Source: Azospirillum oryzae
GTDB lineage: Bacteria > Pseudomonadota > Alphaproteobacteria > Azospirillales > Azospirillaceae
Length of the DNA: 64,000 nt
Direction: 5' to 3'
NCBI RefSeq assembly: GCF_900177515.1
Contig: NZ_FXAK01000005.1
Location: forward strand, 755,001 to 819,000
Numbering within the stretch: position 1 is the first letter of the stretch; every line of letters begins with the position of its first letter. Shown in pieces: positions 42,075 through 50,906 of this stretch. The notes below the pieces were generated by a model, which had not been told where the DNA came from, made no database searches, and saw only the letters and a program-made list of their open reading frames with translations. The position numbers and the translations under genes are program-made.

Positions 42075-43142
42075 TTATCCGCCACCCGCGTTGTCGTTCC
42101 CGCGCAGCGGCTCCGCAATGGCATACATGTTGGTGCCGACCTCGCGGAGGATCAGGCCCACGGCGATCAGTTGCGCCTTCTCGTCATCCGGCAGGGCGCT
42201 GCCGAGGTTGCCCAGCCGCTGCCGTGCCGTGCCGAGGTCTTCCTGCAATCCTTCGGGACGGGGCGGTATGCCGTCCTGCTCCACCGCGTCGGCGATGCGG
42301 TGGAGATGGGCGCAGCCCTCTGCCGCAATGGGGGCGAGCGTGCCCGACAGGGTGGCTCGGGCCCGCTCGGACAGAGGGTGCAGGTCGATGCTGCAGGCCA
42401 TGTCCAGCGTGTGCCACAGCCGCTGCACCGCTTCGGTCAGTGTCTCGTAGCCGGGTCCGTCGCCGTTGCGGGCATGCGGGTGGCGTGACTGGCGGCTGTT
42501 GGCGATGACGGACTGGAGATTGTCGCGGATCGCGGTGTGGATGTCGCGGCGCCGCTGCTCCTCGTCGTCGTCTTTCCGATCCTGCTGTCCCAGCCGGGCC
42601 ATCAGCGATCCGCACTGGCGCAATGCTTCGGCAAGATGATGCTGAGCCCGGCGGTGGGCGGGCACCGGCAGGATCAGCAGTGCTGCGAGGCCGGCCACCA
42701 GCGCGCCGATGGTGATGGCGAGCGCCCGCAGGAGCGCGGTGGTAAGCGGGTCGTTGCCCTGGTGGGACATGATGAGGATGCCGGCGACCACCGCCGCGAA
42801 GCGCAGGCCCGGCCAGCGTCCGGACAGGGCATCGATGATGAAGGCCGCCACCGCCAGGGACAGGGCGGTCTGCCATGGGCCCTGTCCGATCAGATAGACG
42901 CAGCCAAGCCCGGTCGCGGTGCCGAGCACGGCGCTCGCCAGCCGGTAGATGACCGAGTTGAAGGTCGCCCCGACATTGATCTGGGTGACGAACAGGGCCG
43001 AGATGACCGCCCAGGACGCCTGCGGCAATCCCAGGACGGTCATCAGCGCATAGGAGCCGACGGCGGCAACCGTGGTCTGGACCGCACGGCGGACCGGATC
43101 GCCATGGACGGCAGCGGCGAGGAAGCGGGATGGTGACTGCAT
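42075..43142 (-). CDS. FUSC-family membrane protein (aromatic acid exporter-like)
   Basis: This 355-residue inner-membrane protein has six hydrophobic helices in the first 160 residues (AVQTTVAAVGSYALMTVLGL, ASWAVISALFVTQIN, SAVLGTATGLGCVYLIG, and three more). The FUSC landmark SWAVISALFVTQINVGATFN is visible. A long soluble helical C-terminal region follows. The family forms exporters with a periplasmic partner (AaeB/YccS-like). Here it stands alone, convergent with the BLUF-like gene and facing away from the GMC gene. Substrate unknown; aromatic acids or fusaric acid are family precedents. Confidence 0.88.
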   Translation of the reverse strand: MQSPSRFLAAAVHGDPVRRAVQTTVAAVGSYALMTVLGLPQASWAVISALFVTQINVGATFNSVIYRLASAVLGTATGLGCVYLIGQGPWQTALSLAVAAFIIDALSGRWPGLRFAAVVAGILIMSHQGNDPLTTALLRALAITIGALVAGLAALLILPVPAHRRAQHHLAEALRQCGSLMARLGQQDRKDDDEEQRRRDIHTAIRDNLQSVIANSRQSRHPHARNGDGPGYETLTEAVQRLWHTLDMACSIDLHPLSERARATLSGTLAPIAAEGCAHLHRIADAVEQDGIPPRPEGLQEDLGTARQRLGNLGSALPDDEKAQLIAVGLILREVGTNMYAIAEPLRGNDNAGGG

Positions 43143-43308
43143 GCTGCGTCAACACCGCACCGGGCGATGAGTCCTGCCGCCGGCTCAATCCTGCCCGGCA
43201 CTTCCGACCGTGCTCCAATACGGTGTGCGCGCGCATGCGATGGGCAGCATTCCCGGCATCACGTCGGAACGGGTGGCGAAAGAGGCGCGGGCGCGGATCT
43301 GGCGGTCC

Positions 43309-44880
43309 TCAGATCTCACGCTTGCCCATCTGGTCGGCGATGTAGTCGGCCTGCCGGATCGCCAGTGCGACGATGGTCAGGGTCGGGTTCTCCGACCCGC
43401 CGCTGGTGAACTGGCTGCCGTCCGACACGAACAGGTTCTTGACGTCGTGCGCCTGCCCCCACTTATTGACGACGCCGTCGCGGGCGTTGGCGCTCATGCG
43501 GTTGGTGCCGAGATTGTGGGTGGAGGGGTAGGGCGGGGTGTGGATCGTCCGCACCGCCCCCACCGCGTCATAGACCGCCGACCCGCGGCCATAGGCGTGG
43601 GTACGCATGGCGATGTCGTTGGGGTGGTCGTCGAAATTGACGTTGGGGATGGGCAGGCCGAACTTGTCCTTCTCGGACGCGTGCAGGGTGATGCGGTTGG
43701 TCTCGCGCGGCATGTCCTCGCCCACCAGCCACATGCCGGCCATATGGTCGTAGGCATCCAGTGCCGAGCTGAAATCGCGGCCCCAGGCGCCGGGATCGAG
43801 GAAGGCCGCCATGAAGGGCACGCCGAGCGACAGCGTTTCCATCTCGTAGCCGCCGACGAAGCCGCGGCGCGGGTCGAAGCGGGATTCGTCGCGGATGATC
43901 CCGGCCATGGTGGTGCCGCGGTACATGTGCACCGGCCGGTCGAACATCGCATAGACCGAGCCGGTCATGTGCCGCATGTAGTTGCGCCCGACCTGACCGG
44001 ACGAGTTCGCCAGTCCGTCCGGGAACATCGTCGATGCCGAGTTCAGCAGCAGGCGCGGGCTTTCGATCGAGTTGCCGGCGACCGCGACGATGCGGGCCTT
44101 CTGCCGGTGGATGGCGCCGGTGCTATCGGCATAGAGCACGGCGTTGACCTTGCCCTTCGCGTCATGCTCGATCTTCAGCACCTGGGCGTCCGGCCGGACC
44201 TCCAGATTGCCGGTGGCCTCGCCCTTGGGGATCTCGGTGTAGAGGGTGGACCATTTCGCGCCCGACTTGCAGCCTTGGAAGCAGAAGCCGATCTGCTGGC
44301 AGGAGCCGCGGCCGTCGCGCGGCTTGCTGTTGATCGACATGTTGCCGGTGTGGAACTCGGCATAGCCCAGCTTCTTCGCGCCGGCCGCCAGCACCTTGTA
44401 ATTGTTGTTGCCGGGCAGGCGCGGGATGCCGTTGGTGCCGGTCGTCCCCATCTTGAATTCGGCCTTGTCGTAATAGGGCTCCATCTCCGCCAGCGTCACC
44501 GGCCAGTCGAGCAGGTTGGCGCCCTCCACCTCGCCGTAGGTCGTGCGCGCCTTGAACTCGTGCTCCTGAAAGCGGAGCGAGGCGCCGGCCCAGTGCACCG
44601 TAGAGCCGCCGACCGCCTTGACGATCCAGGCCGGCAGATTGGGGAAGTCCTTCGCCACCCGCCAGGTGCCGGACGTAGTGCGCTTGTCCAACCAGGAAAT
44701 CTGCGAAAAGCTCTTCCATTCGTCGTTCACGAAATCCTGGATTTCGTGACGCTTGCCGGCTTCCAGGCAAACGACCTTGATGCCCTTCTGGGCCAGCTCG
44801 TTCGACAGAGTGCCACCGCCGGCACCCGATCCGATCACCACCACGACGCTGTCGTCGTCCATTGCGAATTTCGCGACCAT
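43309..44880 (-). CDS. GMC-family FAD dehydrogenase (alcohol/gluconate dehydrogenase-like large subunit)
   Basis: This 523-residue flavoprotein belongs to the GMC family. The FAD motif GSGAGGGTLSNELAQKGIKV starts at Gly17. The conserved block AVGGSTVHWAGASLRFQEHE follows, then the C-terminal NLFVSDGSQFTSGGSENPTL with the catalytic His/Asn region (STHNLGTNRM nearby, SENPT). It oxidises alcohols or polyols and passes electrons to a cytochrome. It has no signal peptide, but the neighbouring small subunit carries a Tat signal, so it is probably exported as a complex, as in gluconate 2-dehydrogenase. It is last in the operon cytochrome - glyoxalase-like - small subunit - GMC, which has a sigma-54 promoter. 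The ATG at 44880 has GGGGGAGGACC upstream. Confidence 0.92.
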   Translation of the reverse strand: MVAKFAMDDDSVVVVIGSGAGGGTLSNELAQKGIKVVCLEAGKRHEIQDFVNDEWKSFSQISWLDKRTTSGTWRVAKDFPNLPAWIVKAVGGSTVHWAGASLRFQEHEFKARTTYGEVEGANLLDWPVTLAEMEPYYDKAEFKMGTTGTNGIPRLPGNNNYKVLAAGAKKLGYAEFHTGNMSINSKPRDGRGSCQQIGFCFQGCKSGAKWSTLYTEIPKGEATGNLEVRPDAQVLKIEHDAKGKVNAVLYADSTGAIHRQKARIVAVAGNSIESPRLLLNSASTMFPDGLANSSGQVGRNYMRHMTGSVYAMFDRPVHMYRGTTMAGIIRDESRFDPRRGFVGGYEMETLSLGVPFMAAFLDPGAWGRDFSSALDAYDHMAGMWLVGEDMPRETNRITLHASEKDKFGLPIPNVNFDDHPNDIAMRTHAYGRGSAVYDAVGAVRTIHTPPYPSTHNLGTNRMSANARDGVVNKWGQAHDVKNLFVSDGSQFTSGGSENPTLTIVALAIRQADYIADQMGKREI

Positions 44881-44961
44881 GTCTCGGTCCTCCCCCATTT
44901 TTCGGGCATTCAGTGGGCGTTCATTCAGGCCGGCTCCCGACGCCGTCAGGCATCCTCGCCG

Positions 44962-45516
44962 TCAGGCGTCCTTGATCCAGTCGATGTCGTCGAAGCCGCG
45001 GTGGATGTAGCCGCCATATTCGGCCGACGCCCCTTCGTAGCCGAGCTTCGCCCACACCTCCGGCTGGTTGTAGAGAGCGACCACCATGTCGCCGCGGACC
45101 TTGGCGAAGAACGGCGTGGTCTCGATGGATTTCAGCACCGCCACGCGGTCCTTTTCCGCCTTGATGGCGGCGTAGGGCGTGCCGTGCAGCTTGCGCGCCG
45201 CGGCGTCGAGGGCAACCGCGCCTTCATTGAGCTGGCCGGCCAGGGTTGCGTCCTTGGCCGCCGCCTGGTCCATCGAGGCCAGCGCCGTCTCGTAATAGGC
45301 GTCGCCCAGCCGGTCGTGCGGATAGAGATCGCGCACCATCACCAGCAGGGTCTTGGCGGCGTCGGGCTTGACGGCGGTGAGGGCCTCGGCCCAGGCGGGT
45401 GTTGCGGTGATCGACACCATGCCGCCGGAAACCGCGCCGGCCGCCGCCATCGACGCGGCGGAGGTCTTCAGAAAATTGCGCCGGTTGAGCCGTATCCGTT
45501 TGTCGAGAACGCGCAT
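44962..45516 (-). CDS. Gluconate 2-dehydrogenase subunit 3-like, Tat-exported partner of the GMC enzyme
   Basis: This 184-residue protein has the twin-arginine signal LNRRNFLKTSAASMAAAGAV (residues 10-30) and a helical mature part (KTLLVMVRDLYPHDRLGDAY). This layout is the small gamma-type subunit of membrane-bound GMC dehydrogenases. Its role is to escort the folded flavoprotein through the Tat pathway. It lies 81 bases upstream of the GMC gene on the same strand. The ATG at 45516 follows AAGGAGACG. No cofactor motif is visible in it. Confidence 0.88.
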   Translation of the reverse strand: MRVLDKRIRLNRRNFLKTSAASMAAAGAVSGGMVSITATPAWAEALTAVKPDAAKTLLVMVRDLYPHDRLGDAYYETALASMDQAAAKDATLAGQLNEGAVALDAAARKLHGTPYAAIKAEKDRVAVLKSIETTPFFAKVRGDMVVALYNQPEVWAKLGYEGASAEYGGYIHRGFDDIDWIKDA

Positions 45517-45560
45517 GATCGACGTCTCCTTCCCAAGTGGATTGTTTTTGCCGTCAAAGG

Positions 45561-45956
45561 TCAGCGGTAGCGGCCGTGCCGTTGCAGGACCTCGGTCTTG
45601 TAGCCGTCCGGATCGGTGATGAAGAAAAAGCGGGCCAGCAGGGCGCCGCCGGGGGCGAACTCCTTCACCGGCGTCACCGGGAAGCCCAGGGCCGACAGCC
45701 GGGCGTGTTCGCTGTCCAGATCGTCCACCGCCACCGCCATGTGGCCGTAGCCGTCGCCGTGGGTGTAGGGGGCGGTGCGGTCGTGGTTGACCGTCAGTTC
45801 CAGCTCCATGTCGTTTTCGGCGTTGCGCAGGTAGATCAGCGTGAAGCCGTCGAACCCCAGCCGTTCGGCCGTTTCGAGCCCGAAGGCCTTGGCGTAAAAG
45901 TCCAACGACCGCTGTTCGTCGAGGACGCGCACCATCATGTGGATGATCTTGGCCAT
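45561..45956 (-). CDS. VOC-family (glyoxalase I-like) metalloenzyme
   Basis: This 131-residue protein has the complete glyoxalase I metal-ligand set: His6 (KIIHMMVRV), Glu53 (MELELTVN), His72 (GYGHMAVAVDD) and Glu122 (YKTEVLQ). It also has FFFITDPDGYK. In glyoxalase I it isomerises the methylglyoxal-glutathione hemithioacetal. Its presence between a cytochrome gene and the GMC subunits is unusual and suggests detoxification of a carbonyl made by this pathway. The start is the ATG at 45956, 32 bases after the cytochrome stop. It lies in the sigma-54 controlled operon. Confidence 0.9.
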   Translation of the reverse strand: MAKIIHMMVRVLDEQRSLDFYAKAFGLETAERLGFDGFTLIYLRNAENDMELELTVNHDRTAPYTHGDGYGHMAVAVDDLDSEHARLSALGFPVTPVKEFAPGGALLARFFFITDPDGYKTEVLQRHGRYR

Positions 45957-45988
45957 GATGTTTCTCGCGAAGTCGTGGTGGGGCGGCG

Positions 45989-46393
45989 CTACCCTTTGGC
46001 CTTGGCCTCCAGGAACTGGACGATGCTCTTGCGGATGGCGTCGTCGTCCTGGCGGTAATTCATGTAACTGCCGGGGATGAACTGGTTGGAGTTCGCCAGC
46101 CAACGTTCCAGATGGCCGGCGTCCCAGGCGAACCCGGCGCCGCGCAACGCATCCGAATATTCGAAGCCGTCGGCCGTGCCGGCCTTGCGGCCGATGACGC
46201 CGTAAAGCGGCGGTCCGGCGCGCGGCCCGTCGTCCTTCTTCACCGAATGGCAGGTTCCGCATTGCTGCCGGAACAGCACCTCGCCATCCGCCGCCGCGGA
46301 TTTCGGCGTAAAGGGCGCGAAAGGTATGGACAGAAGGAGCAGCAACATCACCCAGCGGTGCGGCGACATCCTCGCGTGCATCGCATGCCTCAT
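45989..46393 (-). CDS. Class I cytochrome c, exported
   Basis: This 134-residue protein has an N-terminal signal peptide (residues 12-35, VMLLLLLSIPFAPF). One haem c motif, CGTCH (45-49), occurs in VLFRQQCGTCHSVKKDDGPR, with typical class I blocks RAGPPLYGVIGRKAGTADGF, SDALRGAGFAWDAGHLERWL, and the probable axial Met in GSYMNYRQDDD. It is the likely electron acceptor for the GMC dehydrogenase. First gene of the minus-strand operon, 72 bases from its -24/-12 promoter. The ATG at 46393 has GGGAGGATTTTCAAACG upstream. Confidence 0.92.
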   Translation of the reverse strand: MRHAMHARMSPHRWVMLLLLLSIPFAPFTPKSAAADGEVLFRQQCGTCHSVKKDDGPRAGPPLYGVIGRKAGTADGFEYSDALRGAGFAWDAGHLERWLANSNQFIPGSYMNYRQDDDAIRKSIVQFLEAKAKG

Positions 46394-46464
46394 CGTTTGA
46401 AAATCCTCCCGAAGCGGAGCGCCGGCACTTCGGACCAGCCGGAGCGGCGCCGTCGACTTGGTAG

Positions 46465-46480
46465 AGCAAGGCGTGTGCCA
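46465..46480 (-). promoter_or_regulatory. Sigma-54 promoter for the cytochrome/GMC operon
   Basis: On the minus strand the sequence TGGCACACGCCTTGCT has GG at 46479-46478 and GC at 46467-46466, with the 10-base interval of RpoN promoters. The cytochrome gene starts 72 bases downstream. Transcription should need an activator; candidates bind the site pair at 46553-46604, and the activator gene is at 53213. Confidence 0.8.
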
Positions 46481-46552
46481 CGCTGCAGAAGGTCGCAATG
46501 GACAAGCATGCAAGCCGGTTTTGGCCGGTCTGGCCGGTGCCGACCGTCCCAA

Positions 46553-46604
46553 CTGTTTCATTTTGGGACACCGCAGCGCGACAGATCGTCCCGTAATGAG
46601 ACAG
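46553..46604. promoter_or_regulatory. Paired inverted activator sites between the divergent sigma-54 promoters
   Basis: CTGTTTCATTTTGGGACA (46553-46570) and, inverted, CTGTCTCATTACGGGACG (46604-46587) match at 14 of 18 positions. Each half is itself a loose palindrome TGTYYC-N5-GRGACR. The midpoint is about 79 bases from the -24 of the plus-strand promoter and about 99 from that of the minus-strand promoter, so the pair could serve both. This form fits AcoR-type activator sites; the assignment to the regulator at 53213 is inference. Confidence 0.6.
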
Positions 46605-46656
46605 TACGTTTTGCAAACCTTCTTTAAAATCGCCGATCCCCGGCTTCTCGGGCTTC

Positions 46657-46672
46657 TGGCACGCCGGTTGCT
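46657..46672 (+). promoter_or_regulatory. Sigma-54 promoter for the monooxygenase operon
   Basis: TGGCACGCCGGTTGCT has GG at 46658-46659 and GC at 46670-46671, a near-perfect RpoN consensus. The hydroxylase gene starts 206 bases downstream. The 484-base gap 46394-46877 holds both sigma-54 promoters and the site pair between them, and no gene. Confidence 0.85.
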
Positions 46673-46877
46673 TTATGGGGCTGGCGATGCGGCTGCCCCG
46701 GTTCGGCGGCCGCAAGCGGCCTGAGGCTGCGCACCACATCGTCGCGCCGCTGCCGATTCCGCCCTTCAGACTGCCGGTGTCCCGTCATCCGGGATGTACG
46801 GCCGACGCGATCCCTCAGGCCCGCTCCACAAGCCCGACCATCGCAACACCATCATCAAAATCATGGGGAGAGACGAC

Positions 46878-48542
46878 ATGCCGGATGGACTGACGCTGAA
46901 CAAGATCACCAGCCAGAAAGGCATCGGCATCACCGAGGCGGCGCGCCGCGTCGCCGATCTCGGCTGGACGCCGTCCTACGTCAAGGAGGCGATGGCCTTC
47001 CCGACCGACTACAAGATCTCCAAGGCGCCGCGCGACCCGATGAAGCAGGTCCTGCGCTCCTACTTCCCGATGCAGGAGGAGAAGGACAACCGCGTCTATG
47101 GCGCGCTGGACGCGGCACTGCGCGGCGACATGTTCCGCAATGTGGAGCCGCGCTGGATCGAGTGGATGAAGCTGTTCCTGGCGATCATCCCCTTCCCGGA
47201 AATCTCGGCGGCGCGGTCGATGGCGACGCTGGGCCAACTGGCGCCGGGCGACGACCTGCGCACCGGCTTCACCATGCAGATGATCGACGAGTTCCGGCAC
47301 TCGACGATCCAGATGAACCTCAAGAAATGGTACATGGAGAACTACATCGACCCGGCCGGCTTCGACATCACCGAGAAGGCGTTCGGCAAATGCTACGCCA
47401 CCACCATCGGCCGGCAGTTCGGTGAGGCCTTCCTGACCGGCGACGCCATCACCGCGTCGAACATCTATCTGCAGGTCGTGGCGGAGACCGCCTTCACCAA
47501 CACGCTGTTCGTCGCCATGCCGTCGGAAGCCGCGCGCAACGGCGACTATGCCCTGCCCACCGTCTTCCTGTCGGTGCAGAGCGACGAATCCCGTCACATC
47601 GGCAACGGCCATTCCATGCTGATGTCGGTGCTGAAGGAGCCGGACAACCACCTGCTGCTGGAACGCGACATCCGCTATTCCTTCTGGCAGAACCACATGA
47701 TCGTCGATGCCGCCATCGGCACGATCATCGAATACGGCACCAAGCACCGCGACAAGAACAAGGAATCCTACGCCGAGCTGTGGCACCGCTGGATCTTCGA
47801 GGATTACTACCGCACCTACATGCTGCCGCTGGAGAAGTACGGCATCAAGATCCACCATGACGATGTTCACGAAGCCTTCGACAGCATCGTCAAGAAGAAC
47901 TACGTCCACAAGATCGCCCAGTTCTTCTCGGCCGGCTGGTGGGCCAATTTCTGGCGCATCGAGGCGATGACCGAACGCGACTTCGAGTGGTTCGAGAGCA
48001 AGTATCCCGGCTGGTACGACGAGTTCGGCATCTGGTGGGAGAATTACGCCAAGCTCAGCAAGCCGGGCAGCGTGCCGATCACCTTCGCCGACACCGGCTA
48101 CGTCTATCCGCACCGCTGCTGGTCGAGCCTGGTGCCCTGCGTGATCCGCGAGGATTTCCAGGTCGATGAGGTGGACGGCGAGCTTTACACTTACGCCTCG
48201 GAAGTCGACCGCTGGACCCACAAGGAGGCGTTCGCCGCCGAATACCAGGGCCGCCCGACCCCGGCGATGGGCCGCTTCTCCGGCCGGCGCCAGTGGGAGG
48301 AGGTCTATGACGGCTGGGACCTCGCCGATGCCATCCAGGACATGGGCTTCGTCCGTCCCGATGGGAAGACGCTGGTCGCCCAACCGCACCTGTCCTTCGA
48401 GGAGAAGGACATGTGGACGCTGGACCATGTGCGCGGCCACACCATCCGCAGCCCGCTCCTGGCGCTCCGCGAAATGACGCCGCAACAGCGTCAGGCGCAT
48501 GTCGAGGAATACCGCAAGGGCTTCAAGATCCGCCGGGTCTGA
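46878..48542 (+). CDS. mimA: Soluble di-iron monooxygenase hydroxylase alpha subunit (propane/MimA-type)
   Basis: This 554-residue catalytic subunit hydroxylates a hydrocarbon or ketone with O2. All six di-iron ligands are present with the spacing of the soluble methane monooxygenase family: Glu108, Glu138-x-x-His141 (MIDEFRHSTIQ), Glu203 (VAETAFTN), and Glu237-x-x-His240 (QSDESRHIGNG). The whole sequence fits the propane monooxygenase/MimA subgroup (SYFPMQEEKDNRVYGALDAA, TEKAFGKCYATTIGRQFGEA). The order alpha, reductase, beta, coupling protein, GroEL is that of mim and prm clusters. The ATG at 46878 has GGGGAGAG upstream; 46863 is an in-frame alternative. Controlled by the -24/-12 promoter at 46657. 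Confidence 0.93.
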   Translation: MPDGLTLNKITSQKGIGITEAARRVADLGWTPSYVKEAMAFPTDYKISKAPRDPMKQVLRSYFPMQEEKDNRVYGALDAALRGDMFRNVEPRWIEWMKLFLAIIPFPEISAARSMATLGQLAPGDDLRTGFTMQMIDEFRHSTIQMNLKKWYMENYIDPAGFDITEKAFGKCYATTIGRQFGEAFLTGDAITASNIYLQVVAETAFTNTLFVAMPSEAARNGDYALPTVFLSVQSDESRHIGNGHSMLMSVLKEPDNHLLLERDIRYSFWQNHMIVDAAIGTIIEYGTKHRDKNKESYAELWHRWIFEDYYRTYMLPLEKYGIKIHHDDVHEAFDSIVKKNYVHKIAQFFSAGWWANFWRIEAMTERDFEWFESKYPGWYDEFGIWWENYAKLSKPGSVPITFADTGYVYPHRCWSSLVPCVIREDFQVDEVDGELYTYASEVDRWTHKEAFAAEYQGRPTPAMGRFSGRRQWEEVYDGWDLADAIQDMGFVRPDGKTLVAQPHLSFEEKDMWTLDHVRGHTIRSPLLALREMTPQQRQAHVEEYRKGFKIRRV

Positions 48543-48635
48543 TCCCCCGCCCATTCACTCGGGCCCGCCCCCCCTTTCCGGAAGGAGAGGGGGAACGGGA
48601 ACCCCTGCTGACATCACCGCGGAGATCGACAGACC

Positions 48636-49694
48636 ATGACCGCACAAGCGCTGCACAACAGTCCGGCCGTCCACACGGTGCGGCTGGAGCCGGTCGGCAT
48701 CGAAATGGAGGTTGCGGAGGGGGAAACCATCCTCGACGCGGCCTTCCGCCAGGGCGTCTCGCTGATGCATGGCTGCAAGGAGGGGCAATGCTCCGCCTGC
48801 AAATGCCTGCTGATCGACGGCGACGTGGAGATGCTGAAATACTCCACCTTCGCGCTCTCCGATCCGGAGCGCGACAGCAACCACATCCTGCTCTGCCGCT
48901 CGCTGGCCTACAGCGACGTGGCGGTGGAACTGCTGAATTACGATGAGGACCTTCTGTCCCGATCCATCCCGGTGAAGGACTTCAACGCGCGGCTGGCGGC
49001 GGTGGAGCCGCTGACCCACGACATCGTCGCCATCGCGCTGGACCTCGACCAGCCGATGAAGTTCTGGGCCGGCCAATATGCAGACATCACGCTGCCCGGC
49101 ATCGGCCTCACCCGGTCCTTCTCCATGGGCAACCCGCCGGCCGACGGCAACCGGCTGGAGTTCATCATCAAGAAATACCCGGACGGCGCCTTCTCGCGCC
49201 AGCTGGACGGTGGCCTGTCGGTCGGCGACCGGGTGAGCGTCCGCGGCCCTTACGGCACCTGTTTCCGCCGCGAGGGGCGGGACGGGCCGATGATCCTGGT
49301 CGGCGGCGGATCGGGCATGGCGCCGCTGCTGTCGATCCTGCGCGATCAGGCCGCCAGCGGCGAGACCCGGCCGGTGCGCTTCTTCTACGGCGCCCGCAGC
49401 CGCAGGGACCTGTTCCACCTCGATCAGTTCGAGGAGTTCGCCCGCAGCCTGCCGGACTTCGCCTTCATCCCCGCCCTGTCGCATGCCGAGGATGGCGACG
49501 GCTGGACCGGCGAGACCGGCTTCATCCACGAGGTGCTGCGCCGGCACCTGTCCGAAATGGATGAGGTGGAGGAGGCGGACGTCTTCTCCTGCGGGCCGCC
49601 GCCGATGATCGACGCGGTGCTGCCGGTCCTGCAGATCGCCGGCGTCGATTCCGCGCGCGTCTATTTCGACAAATTCACCCCCGCCACCCGCTGA
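48636..49694 (+). CDS. mimB: Monooxygenase reductase (2Fe-2S, FAD, NADH)
   Basis: This 352-residue reductase feeds electrons from NADH to the hydroxylase. The plant-type 2Fe-2S domain has Cys47-x4-Cys52-x2-Cys55 and Cys87 (HGCKEGQCSACKCLLI; LLCRSLAY). The FAD-binding RSFSMGNPP follows at about 160, and the NAD-binding VGGGSGMAPLLSILRD at about 221. The C-terminal FSCGPPPMIDAVLPVL is typical of ferredoxin-NAD reductases. It lies second in the operon, 93 bases after the alpha subunit. The ATG at 48636 has GAGATCGACAGACC upstream. Confidence 0.93.
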   Translation: MTAQALHNSPAVHTVRLEPVGIEMEVAEGETILDAAFRQGVSLMHGCKEGQCSACKCLLIDGDVEMLKYSTFALSDPERDSNHILLCRSLAYSDVAVELLNYDEDLLSRSIPVKDFNARLAAVEPLTHDIVAIALDLDQPMKFWAGQYADITLPGIGLTRSFSMGNPPADGNRLEFIIKKYPDGAFSRQLDGGLSVGDRVSVRGPYGTCFRREGRDGPMILVGGGSGMAPLLSILRDQAASGETRPVRFFYGARSRRDLFHLDQFEEFARSLPDFAFIPALSHAEDGDGWTGETGFIHEVLRRHLSEMDEVEEADVFSCGPPPMIDAVLPVLQIAGVDSARVYFDKFTPATR

Positions 49695-49726
49695 GCCGGG
49701 ATTTTGCAAATACGGGAGGAAAGACG

Positions 49727-50872
49727 ATGACCATGCAGGAAACCGATACCAAATCCGCCGCCGCCGGAGCCAAGGCTTTTCCCGGTTCCGACAGCCGCCG
49801 CTACAACTACTTCGAACCGAAGGGCCGCAAGGCAACCCATTACGAGGACGTGACGGTCGACGTCCAACCCGATCCGGAACGTTACCTGCTCCAGAACTGG
49901 ATCATCTCCTTCGGCGACGGCACGCCGACCTATTCCAAGGACTGGACAGCGCTGAAATGCATGGACTGGCACGGCTTCCGCGCCCCCGACCAGGAATGGG
50001 AACGCACCCATTACCAGCGTCAGTCCACCATCGTCGGCATGATCCAGAATGTGGTGGAGAACGCGCGCCGCGCCGGTGCGCCCCAGCGCTTCGACAAGGC
50101 CTGGGTCGCCGTGCTGCAGAACCATGTCGGCGCCTTCAAGCATGCCGAATATGGGCTGGGCACCGCGCTGATGCGGGCGCAGCGCTACGGCTACACCCAG
50201 ATGGTCAACAACGCCATCCTGACCAACGCCTCCTACAAGCTGCGCTTCGCCCAGGACCTGACGCTCTATCTGGCGGAGGTCGGCAGCGATATCGGAGGGT
50301 TCGATCTGGACGCCGGCAAGGCGCACTGGCTGGACGACCCGATCTGGCAGCCCTGTCGCGAGGCGGTGGAGCATATCCGCGCCGCCACCGACTTCCTGGA
50401 GCAGTATTTCGCCGTCAACCTCGTCTTCGAACCGCTGGTGGGCGAGCTGTTCCGCAGCGGCTTCGTCATGCAGGTCGCTGCGGCGCAGAATGACTTCTCC
50501 ACCCCGTCGGTGATCTCGGCGGCGGAGGCCGATTATGAGCGCAACCTCGCCAACGCGGTGGAGCTGTTCGCCCTGCTGCTGCGCGACCCGGCCCATGGCG
50601 AAGACAACCGGACCATGCTGCAGAGCTGGTTCACCCATCACGGCGGACTGGCGGTGAAGGCGGCGTTGCAGTTGCAGCCGCTGTGGTCGCTGCCGCGGGT
50701 CAAGGCGGCGAGCTTTGCGGATGCCTTCGAGCGGGCACGCGACCGCGTCGCCGCCATCGGGCGCGAGATCGGCATCGACGCCGACCTGCCGGCCCTGCCG
50801 CCGGTCGAGGTCGGGCAGGTCGCAACTCCGGCTGCCACCGCGGCCGCAGTCACTGACGCTGCCGCCGAGTGA
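49727..50872 (+). CDS. mimC: Monooxygenase hydroxylase beta subunit
   Basis: This 381-residue helical subunit of the hydroxylase is related to the alpha subunit but lacks a di-iron site. Family blocks: YEDVTVDVQPDPERYLLQNW, ERTHYQRQSTIVGMIQNVVE, NHVGAFKHAEYGLGTALMRA and AQDLTLYLAEVGSDIGGFD. The C-terminus is Ala/Pro-rich and likely disordered. The start is the ATG at 49727 after GGGAGGAAAGACG; a second ATG six bases on is possible. It is third in the operon and should form the (alpha-beta)2 core with the 46878 product. Confidence 0.92.
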   Translation: MTMQETDTKSAAAGAKAFPGSDSRRYNYFEPKGRKATHYEDVTVDVQPDPERYLLQNWIISFGDGTPTYSKDWTALKCMDWHGFRAPDQEWERTHYQRQSTIVGMIQNVVENARRAGAPQRFDKAWVAVLQNHVGAFKHAEYGLGTALMRAQRYGYTQMVNNAILTNASYKLRFAQDLTLYLAEVGSDIGGFDLDAGKAHWLDDPIWQPCREAVEHIRAATDFLEQYFAVNLVFEPLVGELFRSGFVMQVAAAQNDFSTPSVISAAEADYERNLANAVELFALLLRDPAHGEDNRTMLQSWFTHHGGLAVKAALQLQPLWSLPRVKAASFADAFERARDRVAAIGREIGIDADLPALPPVEVGQVATPAATAAAVTDAAAE

Positions 50873-50906
50873 TCCTTCCCGCATCTCCGCCAAGAGGACG
50901 AAAACC

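Noticed and set aside
45561..46739. A 392-codon frame for the glyoxalase-like gene
   Set aside because: The upstream part overlaps the cytochrome gene and the sigma-54 control region in another frame. The glyoxalase fold and all metal ligands lie after the ATG at 45956.
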